Shown here in pieces: positions 44,767-53,212 of a DNA stretch of 57,598 nucleotides. The stretch is from Bacteroidetes bacterium 4572_112 (GTDB lineage: Bacteria > Bacteroidota > Bacteroidia > Bacteroidales > UBA1556): assembly GCA_002254285.1 (NCBI GenBank), contig NIUZ01000002.1:1-57598 (forward strand). The letters are read 5' to 3'. A program made the position numbers and the translations under genes. Position 1 is the first letter of the stretch. Each line of letters starts with the position of its first letter. Below the pieces are notes generated by a model. That model worked only from the letters and a program-made list of their open reading frames with translations, was not told where the DNA came from and ran no database searches.

Positions 44767-45078
44767 ATGAAAACATACACATTAGATAAAGTAACAGATA
44801 AATACATAGGGAAAGTTGGAACTGAGGAGCGAGATAGTTTTGAGCAAGAACTTAAATTAGAGTTATTAGGCGAGGCAATAAAGAAGGCCAGAAAGGATAG
44901 AAACCTGACTCAAGCCCAGCTTGGGGAAATGGTGGGTGTTCAGAAATCACAAATTTCGAAGATTGAAAATAATCTTACTGATGCAAGGTTCGAAACAATT
45001 CTTAAGGTTTTTAGAGCATTAAATGCCAAAATAAACTTCCATGTTGAATTACTAAATCAAGATTTGAATTTGGTATAA
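44767..45078 (+). CDS. higA: HigA-type antitoxin, XRE family
   Basis: 103 residues. A helix-turn-helix XRE domain (~35-90, RNLTQAQLGEMVGVQKSQIS, IENNLTDARFETILKVFRAL) follows a ~30-residue N-terminal region (YTLDKVTDKYIGKVGTEERD) that is typical of antitoxins paired with gp49-like HigB. Intact, though its toxin is broken. A perfect terminator follows at 45111. Confidence 0.88.
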   Translation: MKTYTLDKVTDKYIGKVGTEERDSFEQELKLELLGEAIKKARKDRNLTQAQLGEMVGVQKSQISKIENNLTDARFETILKVFRALNAKINFHVELLNQDLNLV

Positions 45079-45110
45079 ATAAAAAAAGATAATATAAAAT
45101 TTGGATATAG

Positions 45111-45146
45111 TTAGCGGATGACTTTAAGTCATCCGCTAACTTTTAT
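45111..45146 (+). terminator. terminator after higA
   Basis: Perfect 12-bp stem TTAGCGGATGAC / GTCATCCGCTAA with a 5-base loop, then CTTTTAT. Confidence 0.85.
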
Positions 45147-45160
45147 AGAGGCAACACCTC

Positions 45161-45210
45161 CCAACTAAAAGCCCCAAGAAAGTCAATTCAAGGGGCTTCG
45201 ATATTTTATA
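45161..45210 (-). terminator. second copy of the 50-base terminator repeat, shared by convergent genes
   Basis: Near-identical to 44309-44359. It now lies between higA and the 3' end (45222) of the minus-strand methyltransferase, which it probably terminates. Confidence 0.75.
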
Positions 45211-45221
45211 AAAATAAGTTC

Positions 45222-46061
45222 TTATTTAACAGCTACTACATTAAGTCCTGTACCAGTTTTATGGTTTCCTTTCAAATCCATATAGTTGAGGATTAGTGAG
45301 AAAGGGAAAGTTAAGATATAGTAGAAAGGTAGAATGATGAAGAAAATCTTGCTAGCATTAAGCATAAGAATAGGGTACTTCATCGATAGTTTCCACGATA
45401 TTTTTCCAGGAGTGCCATAAGTATATCTTGCAGAGGTTTTTGAGAAACCCACTGACTTAAGTTTTTCTTGAATTTCGTCAATATTATATCCATCACGAAC
45501 GTGCTCATCAATAAATGAATCTTCGCCATCAGCGTGGTCGTGGTCATGATCGTGATCATGGTCATGAACATCGGAACCACCTTGATCGCTAGGAGTAGAA
45601 ACCAATAATGTGCCACCAGTTTTCATTGAATTATAGAAATTCTTGAACACCTGTACATCTTCCAATATATGCTCCATTACATCTACAGACAGGATAAAGT
45701 CATATTTTTCTGGCTCAGAAAATTTCACCAAATCTGCCTTTTCGAAATGAGCATTATTACGTCCAATGGTCTCAAAAAAGTTATTGCAATCGGCAATCTG
45801 CTCAGTCTTTACATCCACGCCTTTTACCTTCCACTTATTGTCCATTCCCGACATAAAGTATGAGTACTGCCCAAAACCCGAGCCAGCGTCCAAAATATTT
45901 GCTTCTTTACCTTTATTATTCTTTGCCCATTTTCTAAATTCATCCTTCACATGCCATGTGCGCAAAAGCAGCAAATCAAGCATTGAATAAAATGTTTTTC
46001 GTAAAAAAGGGCTCTTATTAAAAACCTCGCCAAGGCTTCGTTTTATTGGATCGTATTTCAT
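45222..46061 (-). CDS. class I SAM-dependent methyltransferase with His-Asp repeat loop
   Basis: 279 residues. The SAM-binding fold shows motif I ILDAGSGFGQYSYF (~54-67), motif II GVDVKTE and motif IV YDFILSVDVMEHI (~117-129). Between the core and the C-terminal membrane-like helices (MLNASKIFFIILPFYYILTF, ~235-255) lies a run of alternating His and Asp (HDHDHDHDHDH, near residue 165), encoded by imperfect CATGAC/CACGAT repeats. The C-terminal hydrophobic helix suggests membrane association, perhaps for lipid or quinone methylation (inference). Confidence 0.82.
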   Translation of the reverse strand: MKYDPIKRSLGEVFNKSPFLRKTFYSMLDLLLLRTWHVKDEFRKWAKNNKGKEANILDAGSGFGQYSYFMSGMDNKWKVKGVDVKTEQIADCNNFFETIGRNNAHFEKADLVKFSEPEKYDFILSVDVMEHILEDVQVFKNFYNSMKTGGTLLVSTPSDQGGSDVHDHDHDHDHDHADGEDSFIDEHVRDGYNIDEIQEKLKSVGFSKTSARYTYGTPGKISWKLSMKYPILMLNASKIFFIILPFYYILTFPFSLILNYMDLKGNHKTGTGLNVVAVK

Positions 46062-46226
46062 GTTTGTGCTATAAATCTATTGTCAAAAATTATCCGACAA
46101 ATGTACATTAATTTTATTCATTTTAAAATTGAAAAATAAAATGAAAGAAAATTAATGGGAAAGCGGAGCGGTTCTATCTAAAGCAAGTTTTTGTGTAGTT
46201 AATAAGGTAAATAAAATCTATTATAG

Positions 46227-46257
46227 TTGTATAAATGTAAAGTATTATGTACTTTTG
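46227..46257 (+). promoter_or_regulatory. promoter TTG-N20-TACTTTTG
   Basis: TTG at 46227-46229 and TACTTTTG at 46250-46257, 20 bases apart; ATG of the next gene at 46292. Confidence 0.7.
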
Positions 46258-46291
46258 TAAAATAATAATAGAATTATTTTAATTTAAAAAT

Positions 46292-46729
46292 ATGAATATT
46301 CAAATATTACCTAATTGGTTTAAAAAAGTAGCTTTAATAACTTTTATAGTGAGTTATATTATTGTTGGATTCGATTCGTTTATAGATGGAGTAGTAGATG
46401 GCTTTATTGGCCAACCTTATGAGTATAGTGAAGTTGCTAAAAGTCAACGAATGCTTGACTTTGTTGGCAGTAAAACAGTTCTTAATTATTTGGAGATTGT
46501 AGCATTATTATCAATAATAGCATATGTTATAACTAAGGAAAAGGTCGAGGATGATTATATAAAAATACTTAGATTAGAATCTTATCAACTATCGTTTACA
46601 ATAATTATATTTGTAGGGATTGTATTTATATTATTTGATAAAGACGAATTATTTGGTTTATTTGATTCAATAACTCTATTTCTTTGGCTTTATCTAATTA
46701 TATTTTTTATAAATAAACGTAAAGATTAA
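46292..46729 (+). CDS. hypothetical membrane protein
   Basis: 145 residues with four predicted helices (VALITFIVSYIIVGF, TVLNYLEIVALLSIIAYVI, LSFTIIIFVGIVFILF, LFLWLYLIIFFI). I do not recognise the family; its position 6 bases before a small XRE regulator resembles the DUF2178-type membrane protein/HTH pairs, in which the membrane partner is of unknown function. Confidence 0.7.
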   Translation: MNIQILPNWFKKVALITFIVSYIIVGFDSFIDGVVDGFIGQPYEYSEVAKSQRMLDFVGSKTVLNYLEIVALLSIIAYVITKEKVEDDYIKILRLESYQLSFTIIIFVGIVFILFDKDELFGLFDSITLFLWLYLIIFFINKRKD

Positions 46730-46735
46730 ACTTTT

Positions 46736-46975
46736 ATGAGAAACTTAGTAAAAGTTGAAAGAGCAAGGTTTAATTTGACACAAGCTCAATTGGCTGAAAA
46801 GTTAAATGTTTCAAGGCAAACTATTCATGCAATTGAAAAAAATAAATTTAATCCTTCAGTGTATCTGGCTCTTAAAATGGCGAATTTTTTTAATGTAACT
46901 GTGGAGTATCTGTTTATTATTGAAGAAGAAGAGAATAGAGTTTTAGCCCTGAAAATGCAATTCAAGATGGATTAG
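46736..46975 (+). CDS. small XRE-family regulator
   Basis: 79 residues: one helix-turn-helix domain (NLTQAQLAEKLNVSRQTIHA, IEKNKFNPSVYLALKMANFF) and a short acidic tail ending near VEYLFIIEEEEN. Typical of the compact YgzD/YvaO-like regulators that sit next to a membrane-protein gene, which is the arrangement here (6-base gap). It probably autoregulates the pair. Confidence 0.85.
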   Translation: MRNLVKVERARFNLTQAQLAEKLNVSRQTIHAIEKNKFNPSVYLALKMANFFNVTVEYLFIIEEEENRVLALKMQFKMD

Positions 46976-47023
46976 ATAGCGGAATTACCAATAATTTTAA
47001 TCCAGAATTACATTAAAAAATAA

Positions 47024-47065
47024 GGCTAAGGGCTAAAAAGAAAAGGCTAAAGTTAAAAGTCTTAG
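47024..47065 (+). repeat. degenerate GGCTAAA heptamer array (reverse of TTTAGCC)
   Basis: In sevens from 47024: GGCTAAG, GGCTAAA, AAGAAAA, GGCTAAA, GTTAAAA, GTCTTAG. Reverse-complement vocabulary of the TTTAGCC arrays at 34933 and 57495. Confidence 0.7.
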
Positions 47066-47146
47066 TTTATGTCTTTATTTTTTACAAATCTTCACATTTC
47101 CCCCAATTAAACAAATAAACAATTCCCCAAATACACAATTAAAACC

Positions 47147-47154
47147 TACCTTTG
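47147..47154 (+). promoter_or_regulatory. -7 element TACCTTTG four bases before the DUF3109 start
   Basis: Exact TAnnTTTG match; the ATG is at 47159, so the message should be leaderless. Confidence 0.6.
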
Positions 47155-47158
47155 CCCC

Positions 47159-47749
47159 ATGATAACAGTAGGAAGAGCGATAGTATCGGAAGATGTGATT
47201 AACGTGCAGTTTATGTGCGACTTAAAAGCCTGTGGTGGCGAGTGCTGCGTACAAGGCGACGAGGGTGCTCCCCTTGATGAAAACGAGATTGGCGACTTGG
47301 AAGATTCCCTAGATGAGGTGATTCCATATATGCGCAAGGAAGGAATTGAAGTTGTGGACAATTACGGAGTATTTGATTATGGCTCCGAGGGTGATTATGT
47401 TACTCCTTTGGTAAATCACAACGAATGTGCCTTTGTATATTTTGAGAATAATATGGCGCTTTGTGCCATTGAGAAAGCCTATCTCGAAGGTAAGATTACT
47501 TATCGTAAGCCTCTATCGTGTCATTTGTATCCAATTCGTATTACTGAATATGCTGATTTTGATGCAGTAAACTATCATAAATGGACTTTGTGTAGCTCAG
47601 CACTAGAGCATGGAAAAGAAGTTGGAGTACCAATATATAAAATGTTGAAAGAACCATTAATTCGCAAATATGGCGAAGATTGGTATACAAAACTTGAAGC
47701 AGAAGTTGATTCTGGCTTATATGACGAGGTACTTAGTCGTAATAAATAA
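47159..47749 (+). CDS. DUF3109 family protein (YkgJ-like cysteine-cluster protein)
   Basis: 196 residues with the Cys layout of DUF3109: CDLKACGGECCVQGD (~21-35), ECAFVYFENNMALCAIEK, RKPLSCHLYPIRITEY and WTLCSSALEHG. The Cys cluster is thought to bind an iron-sulfur cluster or zinc; function unknown. A -7 box four bases upstream predicts a leaderless transcript. It is followed 16 bases later by the helicase gene, so both are probably one transcript. Confidence 0.88.
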   Translation: MITVGRAIVSEDVINVQFMCDLKACGGECCVQGDEGAPLDENEIGDLEDSLDEVIPYMRKEGIEVVDNYGVFDYGSEGDYVTPLVNHNECAFVYFENNMALCAIEKAYLEGKITYRKPLSCHLYPIRITEYADFDAVNYHKWTLCSSALEHGKEVGVPIYKMLKEPLIRKYGEDWYTKLEAEVDSGLYDEVLSRNK

Positions 47750-47765
47750 TTCTATTAATATATAA

Positions 47766-49196
47766 ATGAGCAATTATACTAGCGATTCGTATATAAGTCT
47801 GAAGCGTGAGTTTGGCTTTGAGCCTACCTCAAAACAGGATATGCTCATGCAGCAATTATCCTATTTTGTTGATAACGACTATCAGCGTGGACTTTTTGTT
47901 ATAAAAGGTTATGCTGGTACAGGAAAAACATCAATAGTTTCAGCACTTTCGCGCCATCTTCGTAAAAGTTTTCGTGGATTTAGATTAATGGCTCCCACAG
48001 GGCGTGCTGCCAAAGTTTTGGGTAAGTATTCTGGCTTTAGAGCAGCAACTGTTCATCAGAGTATATATTTTGCAGTTACAGGTGCTGGTGGAGGTCTTTT
48101 ACTTACATTAAAAGAGAATAAAGCTAAAAACACTATATTTATTATAGACGAAGCATCAATGATTCCTGATGAAACATCTACATCAAAAGGTGGAGGTAGA
48201 AATTTGCTCTATGATATAATGGAATATGTGTATAATGATAAAGGATGTAAATTAATCTTTATTGGCGATACTGCACAGCTTCCTCCGGTTGGAATTCCAA
48301 TGAGTCCAGCCTTGGACCCACAATATCTTAAAAATGCTTTCAGTCTTGATATTCTTACAATAGAACTTGATGAGGTGGTACGACAAGATGAACAATCAGG
48401 CATACTTTCTAATGCAACATTGTTACGTCAGAGTATAAATAATGAGAATTATCTCCCTCCATTTTTCGATATATACGGACAGAAAGATGTTGTAAATCTA
48501 CCTGGTATTGAGCTTATTGACGAGCTTCAGTCAGCATACGATTTTCAAGGATTTGATAATACAGTGATAATTACGCGCTCCAATAAGCGAGCAAATCAAT
48601 ATAACGAAGCCATCCGAAATCGAATATTATTTCGTGAAGAGAAAATTAACGCTGGCGACTACCTGATGGTGGTAAAGAATAATTATTTTTGGCTTGATGA
48701 TGATTCCAAATCGGGCTTTCTTGCCAATGGTGATATTATGGAACTTATGTCGGTGCTTAAGATGGAAGAAATGTATGGTTTCCTATTTGCCAATGTGGTT
48801 GTGCGCTTAGTTGATTATCCTGATGAGCGTGAAATAGAGATTAAGCTTTTGCTCAATAGTTTAGATACAGAATCTCCTGCTCTTTCTTATGAAGATAATA
48901 ATAGACTTTATAAGACTGTTTTGGAGGATTTTATGGATATTCCAAGCATAAGCAAACGCCGCGAAATGGTGCGACAAAGTGAATATTTTAATGCAGTGCA
49001 GGTGAAATTTGCCTACGCTCTTACTTGCCACAAAACCCAAGGAGGACAGTGGCATACAGTATTTGTGGACCAAGGTTATATGACCGAGGAACGTATGGAT
49101 AAGGAATATTTGCGTTGGTTATATACCGCCACAACCCGTGCTACGGATAGACTTTTCTTTATAAATTTTCCCGAAGCTTATTTTATTGAAGCATAA
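47766..49196 (+). CDS. RecD-like ATP-dependent DNA helicase
   Basis: 476 residues, SF1 helicase. Walker A in IKGYAGTGKTSIVSALSRH (~45-63), DEAS Walker B (FIIDEASMIPD, ~125), GDTAQLPPVG (motif III, ~160) and the C-terminal VKFAYALTCHKTQGGQWHTV (motif V/VI, ~415) are all present. This short form lacks the N-terminal domain of RecD2 and is common in Bacteroidota; it may act in replication-fork or recombination repair without RecBC. Confidence 0.9.
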   Translation: MSNYTSDSYISLKREFGFEPTSKQDMLMQQLSYFVDNDYQRGLFVIKGYAGTGKTSIVSALSRHLRKSFRGFRLMAPTGRAAKVLGKYSGFRAATVHQSIYFAVTGAGGGLLLTLKENKAKNTIFIIDEASMIPDETSTSKGGGRNLLYDIMEYVYNDKGCKLIFIGDTAQLPPVGIPMSPALDPQYLKNAFSLDILTIELDEVVRQDEQSGILSNATLLRQSINNENYLPPFFDIYGQKDVVNLPGIELIDELQSAYDFQGFDNTVIITRSNKRANQYNEAIRNRILFREEKINAGDYLMVVKNNYFWLDDDSKSGFLANGDIMELMSVLKMEEMYGFLFANVVVRLVDYPDEREIEIKLLLNSLDTESPALSYEDNNRLYKTVLEDFMDIPSISKRREMVRQSEYFNAVQVKFAYALTCHKTQGGQWHTVFVDQGYMTEERMDKEYLRWLYTATTRATDRLFFINFPEAYFIEA

Positions 49197-49198
49197 TT

Positions 49199-49299
49199 CA
49201 GTCAGCAGTCAACAGTATTCAGTAGGCAGTCTACAGTCAGCAGTCTACAGTAGGCAGTATTCATTGACTGAAGACTGCATACTGCGAACTGAAGACTTA
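49199..49299. repeat. facing heptamer arrays: CAGTnnn (9 units) then ACTGnnn (5 units)
   Basis: CAGT at 49199, 49206, 49213, 49220, 49227, 49234, 49241, 49248, 49255 (then CATT at 49262) and ACTG at 49267, 49274, 49281, 49288 (then ACTT at 49295): exact 7-base period in both arms. It fills the whole space between the convergent helicase and proline dehydrogenase genes. Confidence 0.92.
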
Positions 49300-49302
49300 A
49301 TC

Positions 49303-50472
49303 CTAAGCTTTCTTTCTGCGATTTTTCTCAATGCGAATAAAATCTAACTCGCGAGTTGATTGACCTTGAGCAGATGTGTTTTCTTCTGCACGGCGCAATA
49401 AGTATGGCATTACGTGTTTCACTGGGCCATAAGGAAGATATTTTGCAACATTAAATCCTTCTTTAGCAACATTAAAACTAATATTATCGCTCATTCCATA
49501 AAGTTGAGAGAACCAACAGTGATCGTGGTCTTTAGGTATTTTATGATCACACATATAATCCACCATTAGTTGCGTAGATTCGTCATTATGCGTTCCGTTG
49601 AAAATCTTAATATTATCGATACGCTCAAGGCAATATCTTATGGCTGCATTATAATCTTTGTCGGTAGCTTCTTTGGTAGGCTGAATAGGGTCTTGATAAC
49701 CTTTTTGCTCAGCTCTTTCGCGCTCAATTTCCATATAAGCACCACGTACAAACTTTGCTCCTAAGAAATAACCGCCCTTTTGCGACATCTTAAACGATTC
49801 GTCAAGGAAAGCCAATCTGTCGTGACGGTACATTTGGAAAGTATTGAAAACAATAGCTTTCTCCTTATTGAAATTTGCCATTTCGGTATTAGTAGCATAG
49901 TCAATAATGTTTTGATACCATGAGTGTTCAGCATCAATCAAAATTGGAACATCTACCTCATGAGCTTTTGCACATAATTGGTGAACTCTGTCCAAAAATT
50001 GCTCTTTTTCTGCGGTTTCTTGCTCGTTCATTTCTTCCCCAGAGCTAGCTTTCTCAAGTACAATAGAGCGACCCATTGCTGTTGGCTTAAATACCGCAAA
50101 AGGAATATTTTTATTCTTGCCAGCATTCTCAATAGCACGAAGTGTTTCTTCAAAAGCTAAACGAATATCTTCAGCATCTTCCTTGCCTTCTACAGAATAA
50201 TCAAGAATAGATTTTACATTATACTTACCAAGTTTTTCAATTGCTGCATCACAGCTTTTGATAGTTTCGCCACCCACAAAATGCTGATATATAGTTGGTT
50301 TCACTGCCCAGTTTATAGGAAAATGAATACCCAATGCTATATTAAGCATTTTGTTTCCAGCTTTTACTATTGTTGGGCTCGAAATAGTTTTGAAAAGCAC
50401 ATATGCCTTATTTATTTCCCAATCGGTTTTGCTAATAAAAGCATTTTCAGTATTATTAAAATCTATCTTCAT
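49303..50472 (-). CDS. proline dehydrogenase
   Basis: 389 residues with the FAD-binding PRODH beta/alpha barrel: VPILIDAEHSWYQ (~185), GGYFLGAKFVRGAYMEIERE split over ~240-260, IKIFNGTHNDEST (~295), WFSQLYGMSDN and the C-terminal substrate helix YLPYGPVKHVMPYLLRRAEE. It oxidises proline to delta-1-pyrroline-5-carboxylate in the inner membrane respiratory context. No P5C dehydrogenase is next to it. The gene converges on the helicase. Confidence 0.93.
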   Translation of the reverse strand: MKIDFNNTENAFISKTDWEINKAYVLFKTISSPTIVKAGNKMLNIALGIHFPINWAVKPTIYQHFVGGETIKSCDAAIEKLGKYNVKSILDYSVEGKEDAEDIRLAFEETLRAIENAGKNKNIPFAVFKPTAMGRSIVLEKASSGEEMNEQETAEKEQFLDRVHQLCAKAHEVDVPILIDAEHSWYQNIIDYATNTEMANFNKEKAIVFNTFQMYRHDRLAFLDESFKMSQKGGYFLGAKFVRGAYMEIERERAEQKGYQDPIQPTKEATDKDYNAAIRYCLERIDNIKIFNGTHNDESTQLMVDYMCDHKIPKDHDHCWFSQLYGMSDNISFNVAKEGFNVAKYLPYGPVKHVMPYLLRRAEENTSAQGQSTRELDFIRIEKNRRKKA

Positions 50473-50715
50473 AGCTAATAGTTTTGAATGTTTGAACTAC
50501 GATTAACTGCTATAAACACACTCATTTATGTTATAACAATTAAGCATACAAACGTAATATTAAAAATGAATAATAGTAATGTATTGAATATTATTTTTTG
50601 CTAGTTTTGATTGATTTTGAACAAGGATTTTTGTAAATAAAAAAGCTACCATTATGTATTTCTTAAGTGATGAAATATATAATGATAGCAATTTAATAAG
50701 CTTTACTGAGAATAT

Positions 50716-50976
50716 TTAATATGCTCCAGAGCTAGCTGCTCCAATTATTGTTGCTCCAAATACTGCAAATATTAGAATATATAATGCTATTACAATTAAT
50801 ACCATTACAAGTGTTGCTTTTGCCCAATTTGCTTTATTAGGGTTGGTATTGTCTCCAAATGCCCAGATAAAAATCATTACGATTCCTACAATAGGAATTC
50901 CAGAAATTAGAAAAGTAATTACCCAGTCTTTTGTGCTCATTACAGGCACATTCGAATTTTCATTTAAATTCTCCAT
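50716..50976 (-). CDS. small two-helix membrane protein
   Basis: 86 residues with two membrane helices (WVITFLISGIPIVGIVMIFIW and ATLVMVLIVIALYILIFAVF) separated by a loop (GDNTNPNKANWAK). The same short WAFG-N-x-NK-NWA layout is widespread in Bacteroidota and Firmicutes hypothetical proteins; function unknown. Start at 50976 is chosen over the frame extension to 51018, which would overlap the divergent neighbour's leader. Confidence 0.7.
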   Translation of the reverse strand: MENLNENSNVPVMSTKDWVITFLISGIPIVGIVMIFIWAFGDNTNPNKANWAKATLVMVLIVIALYILIFAVFGATIIGAASSGAY

Positions 50977-51041
50977 AGTATTGTTAATTTTAGTATAATT
51001 GTGTGATTTTATATACAATCAAAAATAAACATTTTTTTAAT

Positions 51042-51569
51042 ATGGATAATGAAATAAAATTGCCGCAGCCTAATGAGGTGAGTTATAAGGAAAAAGAGCG
51101 TGCAATGGCATCGTATTTTATGATGTTCGCTTCTTCAACAATTGGTTTGCCTTTGCCATTTTTCAACCTTATTGCTTCATGGATATTTTATAGATATACA
51201 AGTAAAACTAGCCAATTTGTTAGGTTTCATTCGTATCAATCGATGCTAAGCCAGTTGCCAATAACGGTGTTTAATACCGTGATAGTGTTTTGGACATTTA
51301 ATATTGTATGGGGAAATTTTCCCATGGCAAATGAGAATGATTTAGCTCCAATTTTAGAAGGCTTTAGCTCAAATTATATTGGATTTGCCATAGTAACAGC
51401 ACTTTCTAACCTTATTTATATAATTTTTAGCGTAATTGCTGGGGCCAAAGCCTATAAAGGTCGCTTATATTATTTTCCATATTTCGGGAATATAGCTTTT
51501 GACCATGCCTTTGTTAATTTCAAAGAATTTGGGAAAGATGAATATGTAAACACAGCACCAAAATTATGA
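51042..51569 (+). CDS. DUF4870-like (Tic20-type) membrane protein
   Basis: 175 residues with four helices (FMMFASSTIGLPLPFFNLIA; LPITVFNTVIVFWTFNIVW; IGFAIVTALSNLIYIIFSVI) and the sequence VRFHSYQSMLSQ of the DUF4870/Tic20-like fold. Function unknown. The last codon overlaps the M48 start (ATGA), so the two are translationally coupled. ATG 51042 is preferred over the extended frame from 51003. Confidence 0.82.
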   Translation: MDNEIKLPQPNEVSYKEKERAMASYFMMFASSTIGLPLPFFNLIASWIFYRYTSKTSQFVRFHSYQSMLSQLPITVFNTVIVFWTFNIVWGNFPMANENDLAPILEGFSSNYIGFAIVTALSNLIYIIFSVIAGAKAYKGRLYYFPYFGNIAFDHAFVNFKEFGKDEYVNTAPKL

Positions 51570-52378
51570 GCAGAACATATCGTCAGTTATTAGTTTTAGT
51601 TGCCATATTTATTAGTGCATGGTTTGCATTCAGCTATATTTCACAAAGTTATTTTGCCGATAAGGAAACTAAAACTATTATTTCTCTCGAGAGTGAAGAG
51701 AAACTTGCCTCGGCAATTCATTCAATAATATTAAGCGAATTCGATACTATAAATTCGCCTGCCGCAAATATTGTTTTGGATTCAATACTTTTGCGACTCC
51801 AAAAAGGTATTGATAGCGCAAGGTATACATATAATTTTACGATAATTGATAACGAGCAGCTCAATGCTTTTGCTACTCTTGGTGGCAGAATTTATATATT
51901 CAAAGGGCTGATAGAACATAGTGATAATGCTGAAATGCTTGCTTCGGTTTTGGCTCACGAAATTGGTCATATTGAGCATCACGATTTTGAAAATAGGTTG
52001 GCTAAAAATATTGCAATATCGACAGTAATTGCTGTGGCAACAGGTGGTAACGAAACTCTTATTTCGGAATTATCAAAATCGGTATTGGGCTCATCTTACG
52101 ATAGACAGCAAGAGGCTCATGCAGATAAATTCGCCATGCAATTGCTCGAAAAAGTAAATATCGACCCTTCTGCTTTGGGGGTTTTCTTTATAAAAATTAA
52201 GAGGCTTGATAATTCTAATCTGGATTTAGAATATTTCCAAAGTCATCCAAATACCGATAGCCGAATAGAAAAGGTTGCAAACTATAGAGTTGATGATGAT
52301 TTTAATGAAATAAAATTTGATTCCTTACAGTGGAATGCGCTTGCTGATTGGGTTAAGAATGATGTTATTTTTCAATAA
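51566..52378 (+). CDS. M48 family metalloprotease
   Basis: 270 residues: one N-terminal membrane helix (LLVLVAIFISAWFAFSYI) then an M48 domain with the zinc-binding HEIGH (H131-H135), a Gly-rich RIYIFKGLIEHSDNAEMLA segment upstream, the third ligand Glu in RQQEAHADKFAMQLL and the QSHPNTDSRIEKV motif at the C-terminus. These soluble-face proteases (YfgC/BepA, LoiP-like) take part in outer-membrane protein quality control. It is coupled to the upstream DUF4870 gene. Confidence 0.9.
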   Translation: MSRTYRQLLVLVAIFISAWFAFSYISQSYFADKETKTIISLESEEKLASAIHSIILSEFDTINSPAANIVLDSILLRLQKGIDSARYTYNFTIIDNEQLNAFATLGGRIYIFKGLIEHSDNAEMLASVLAHEIGHIEHHDFENRLAKNIAISTVIAVATGGNETLISELSKSVLGSSYDRQQEAHADKFAMQLLEKVNIDPSALGVFFIKIKRLDNSNLDLEYFQSHPNTDSRIEKVANYRVDDDFNEIKFDSLQWNALADWVKNDVIFQ

Positions 52379-52423
52379 TAATATCGTTTTATTTTCGTTT
52401 CTTTGCAATAGATATAACATATT

Positions 52424-53191
52424 ATGAAGCAATATTACATTTGGCTATTTAGCATTATATTTTTACTCTTTTCAATAAATTCTGAAGCTCAAAAGAACAT
52501 CAGAGATTCGAGTATTTTCATTCCTTCGCTAAGTATTAATTACTCTTTTCATATGCCGCTAAGTGGTAGTATTAGTGAGTCTTATGGCGGATTTCATTCC
52601 GTAGGAAGTGATGCTAATTTTAAACTTCCCAATAATTTTAGTCTTGGACTAGGCTTCGAATATCATTTTAGTGAAAGCATAAAAGATAGAGAGCTTTATT
52701 TCAAAGATATACAGAACGATAACGGATATGTTATTGATGGCAATGGTCAATTTGCTGAGGTTTTTCTTTATCATAGAGGATTTAATATTCAACTTTTTGG
52801 AGGATATCAGTTTAATATATTAGCACCAAATCCCAATAGTGGTCCTTATGTACAGGTGGGTGTAGGCTTTATGCAATACCATACTCGTATCGAAAACCCG
52901 GGTCGTACAGCCAATGCTGTAATTGATGATTACGCCAAAATGTATGATAGACTTCGCAATGGGTTTTCTTCAACTCAGGTGCTAGGTTATAGATATATGG
53001 GTAACCGAAATCTTACTAATTTCTTTATCGCCCTGGAGCTTACCGAGGCCTGGACCGACAACAGAAGGAGCTATAATGCCGATTTATCAGAAGGTCAGTT
53101 GGGAAAGAAACTCGATTTTGTGGTAGGTGTTAAAGTAGGTTGGTTAATTCCATTTTATGGTCGTGCGCCAAAAGACTACTATTATTATTAG
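52424..53191 (+). CDS. outer-membrane beta-barrel protein
   Basis: 255 residues with a signal peptide (YIWLFSIIFLLFSINSEAQ) and alternating hydrophobic strands typical of a small barrel (YSFHMPLSGSISESYGG; FGGYQFNILAPN; FIALELTEAWTDN), ending in aromatic residues. No Por tail. Family not identified. It lies 45 bases after the M48 protease and 21 before waaA, in a run of envelope genes. Confidence 0.72.
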   Translation: MKQYYIWLFSIIFLLFSINSEAQKNIRDSSIFIPSLSINYSFHMPLSGSISESYGGFHSVGSDANFKLPNNFSLGLGFEYHFSESIKDRELYFKDIQNDNGYVIDGNGQFAEVFLYHRGFNIQLFGGYQFNILAPNPNSGPYVQVGVGFMQYHTRIENPGRTANAVIDDYAKMYDRLRNGFSSTQVLGYRYMGNRNLTNFFIALELTEAWTDNRRSYNADLSEGQLGKKLDFVVGVKVGWLIPFYGRAPKDYYYY

Positions 53192-53212
53192 CAGAAACTT
53201 CATTAAATAATC

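Noticed and set aside
45222..46061. Methyltransferase as part of a restriction-modification system
   Set aside because: No DNA-methyltransferase motifs (DPPY/NPPY, PC) and no endonuclease neighbour; a hydrophobic C-terminal helix argues for a small-molecule or lipid substrate.
49199..49299. CRISPR array
   Set aside because: Units are 7 bases with 3-base variable parts; no 25-40-base repeat, no spacers and no cas genes nearby.
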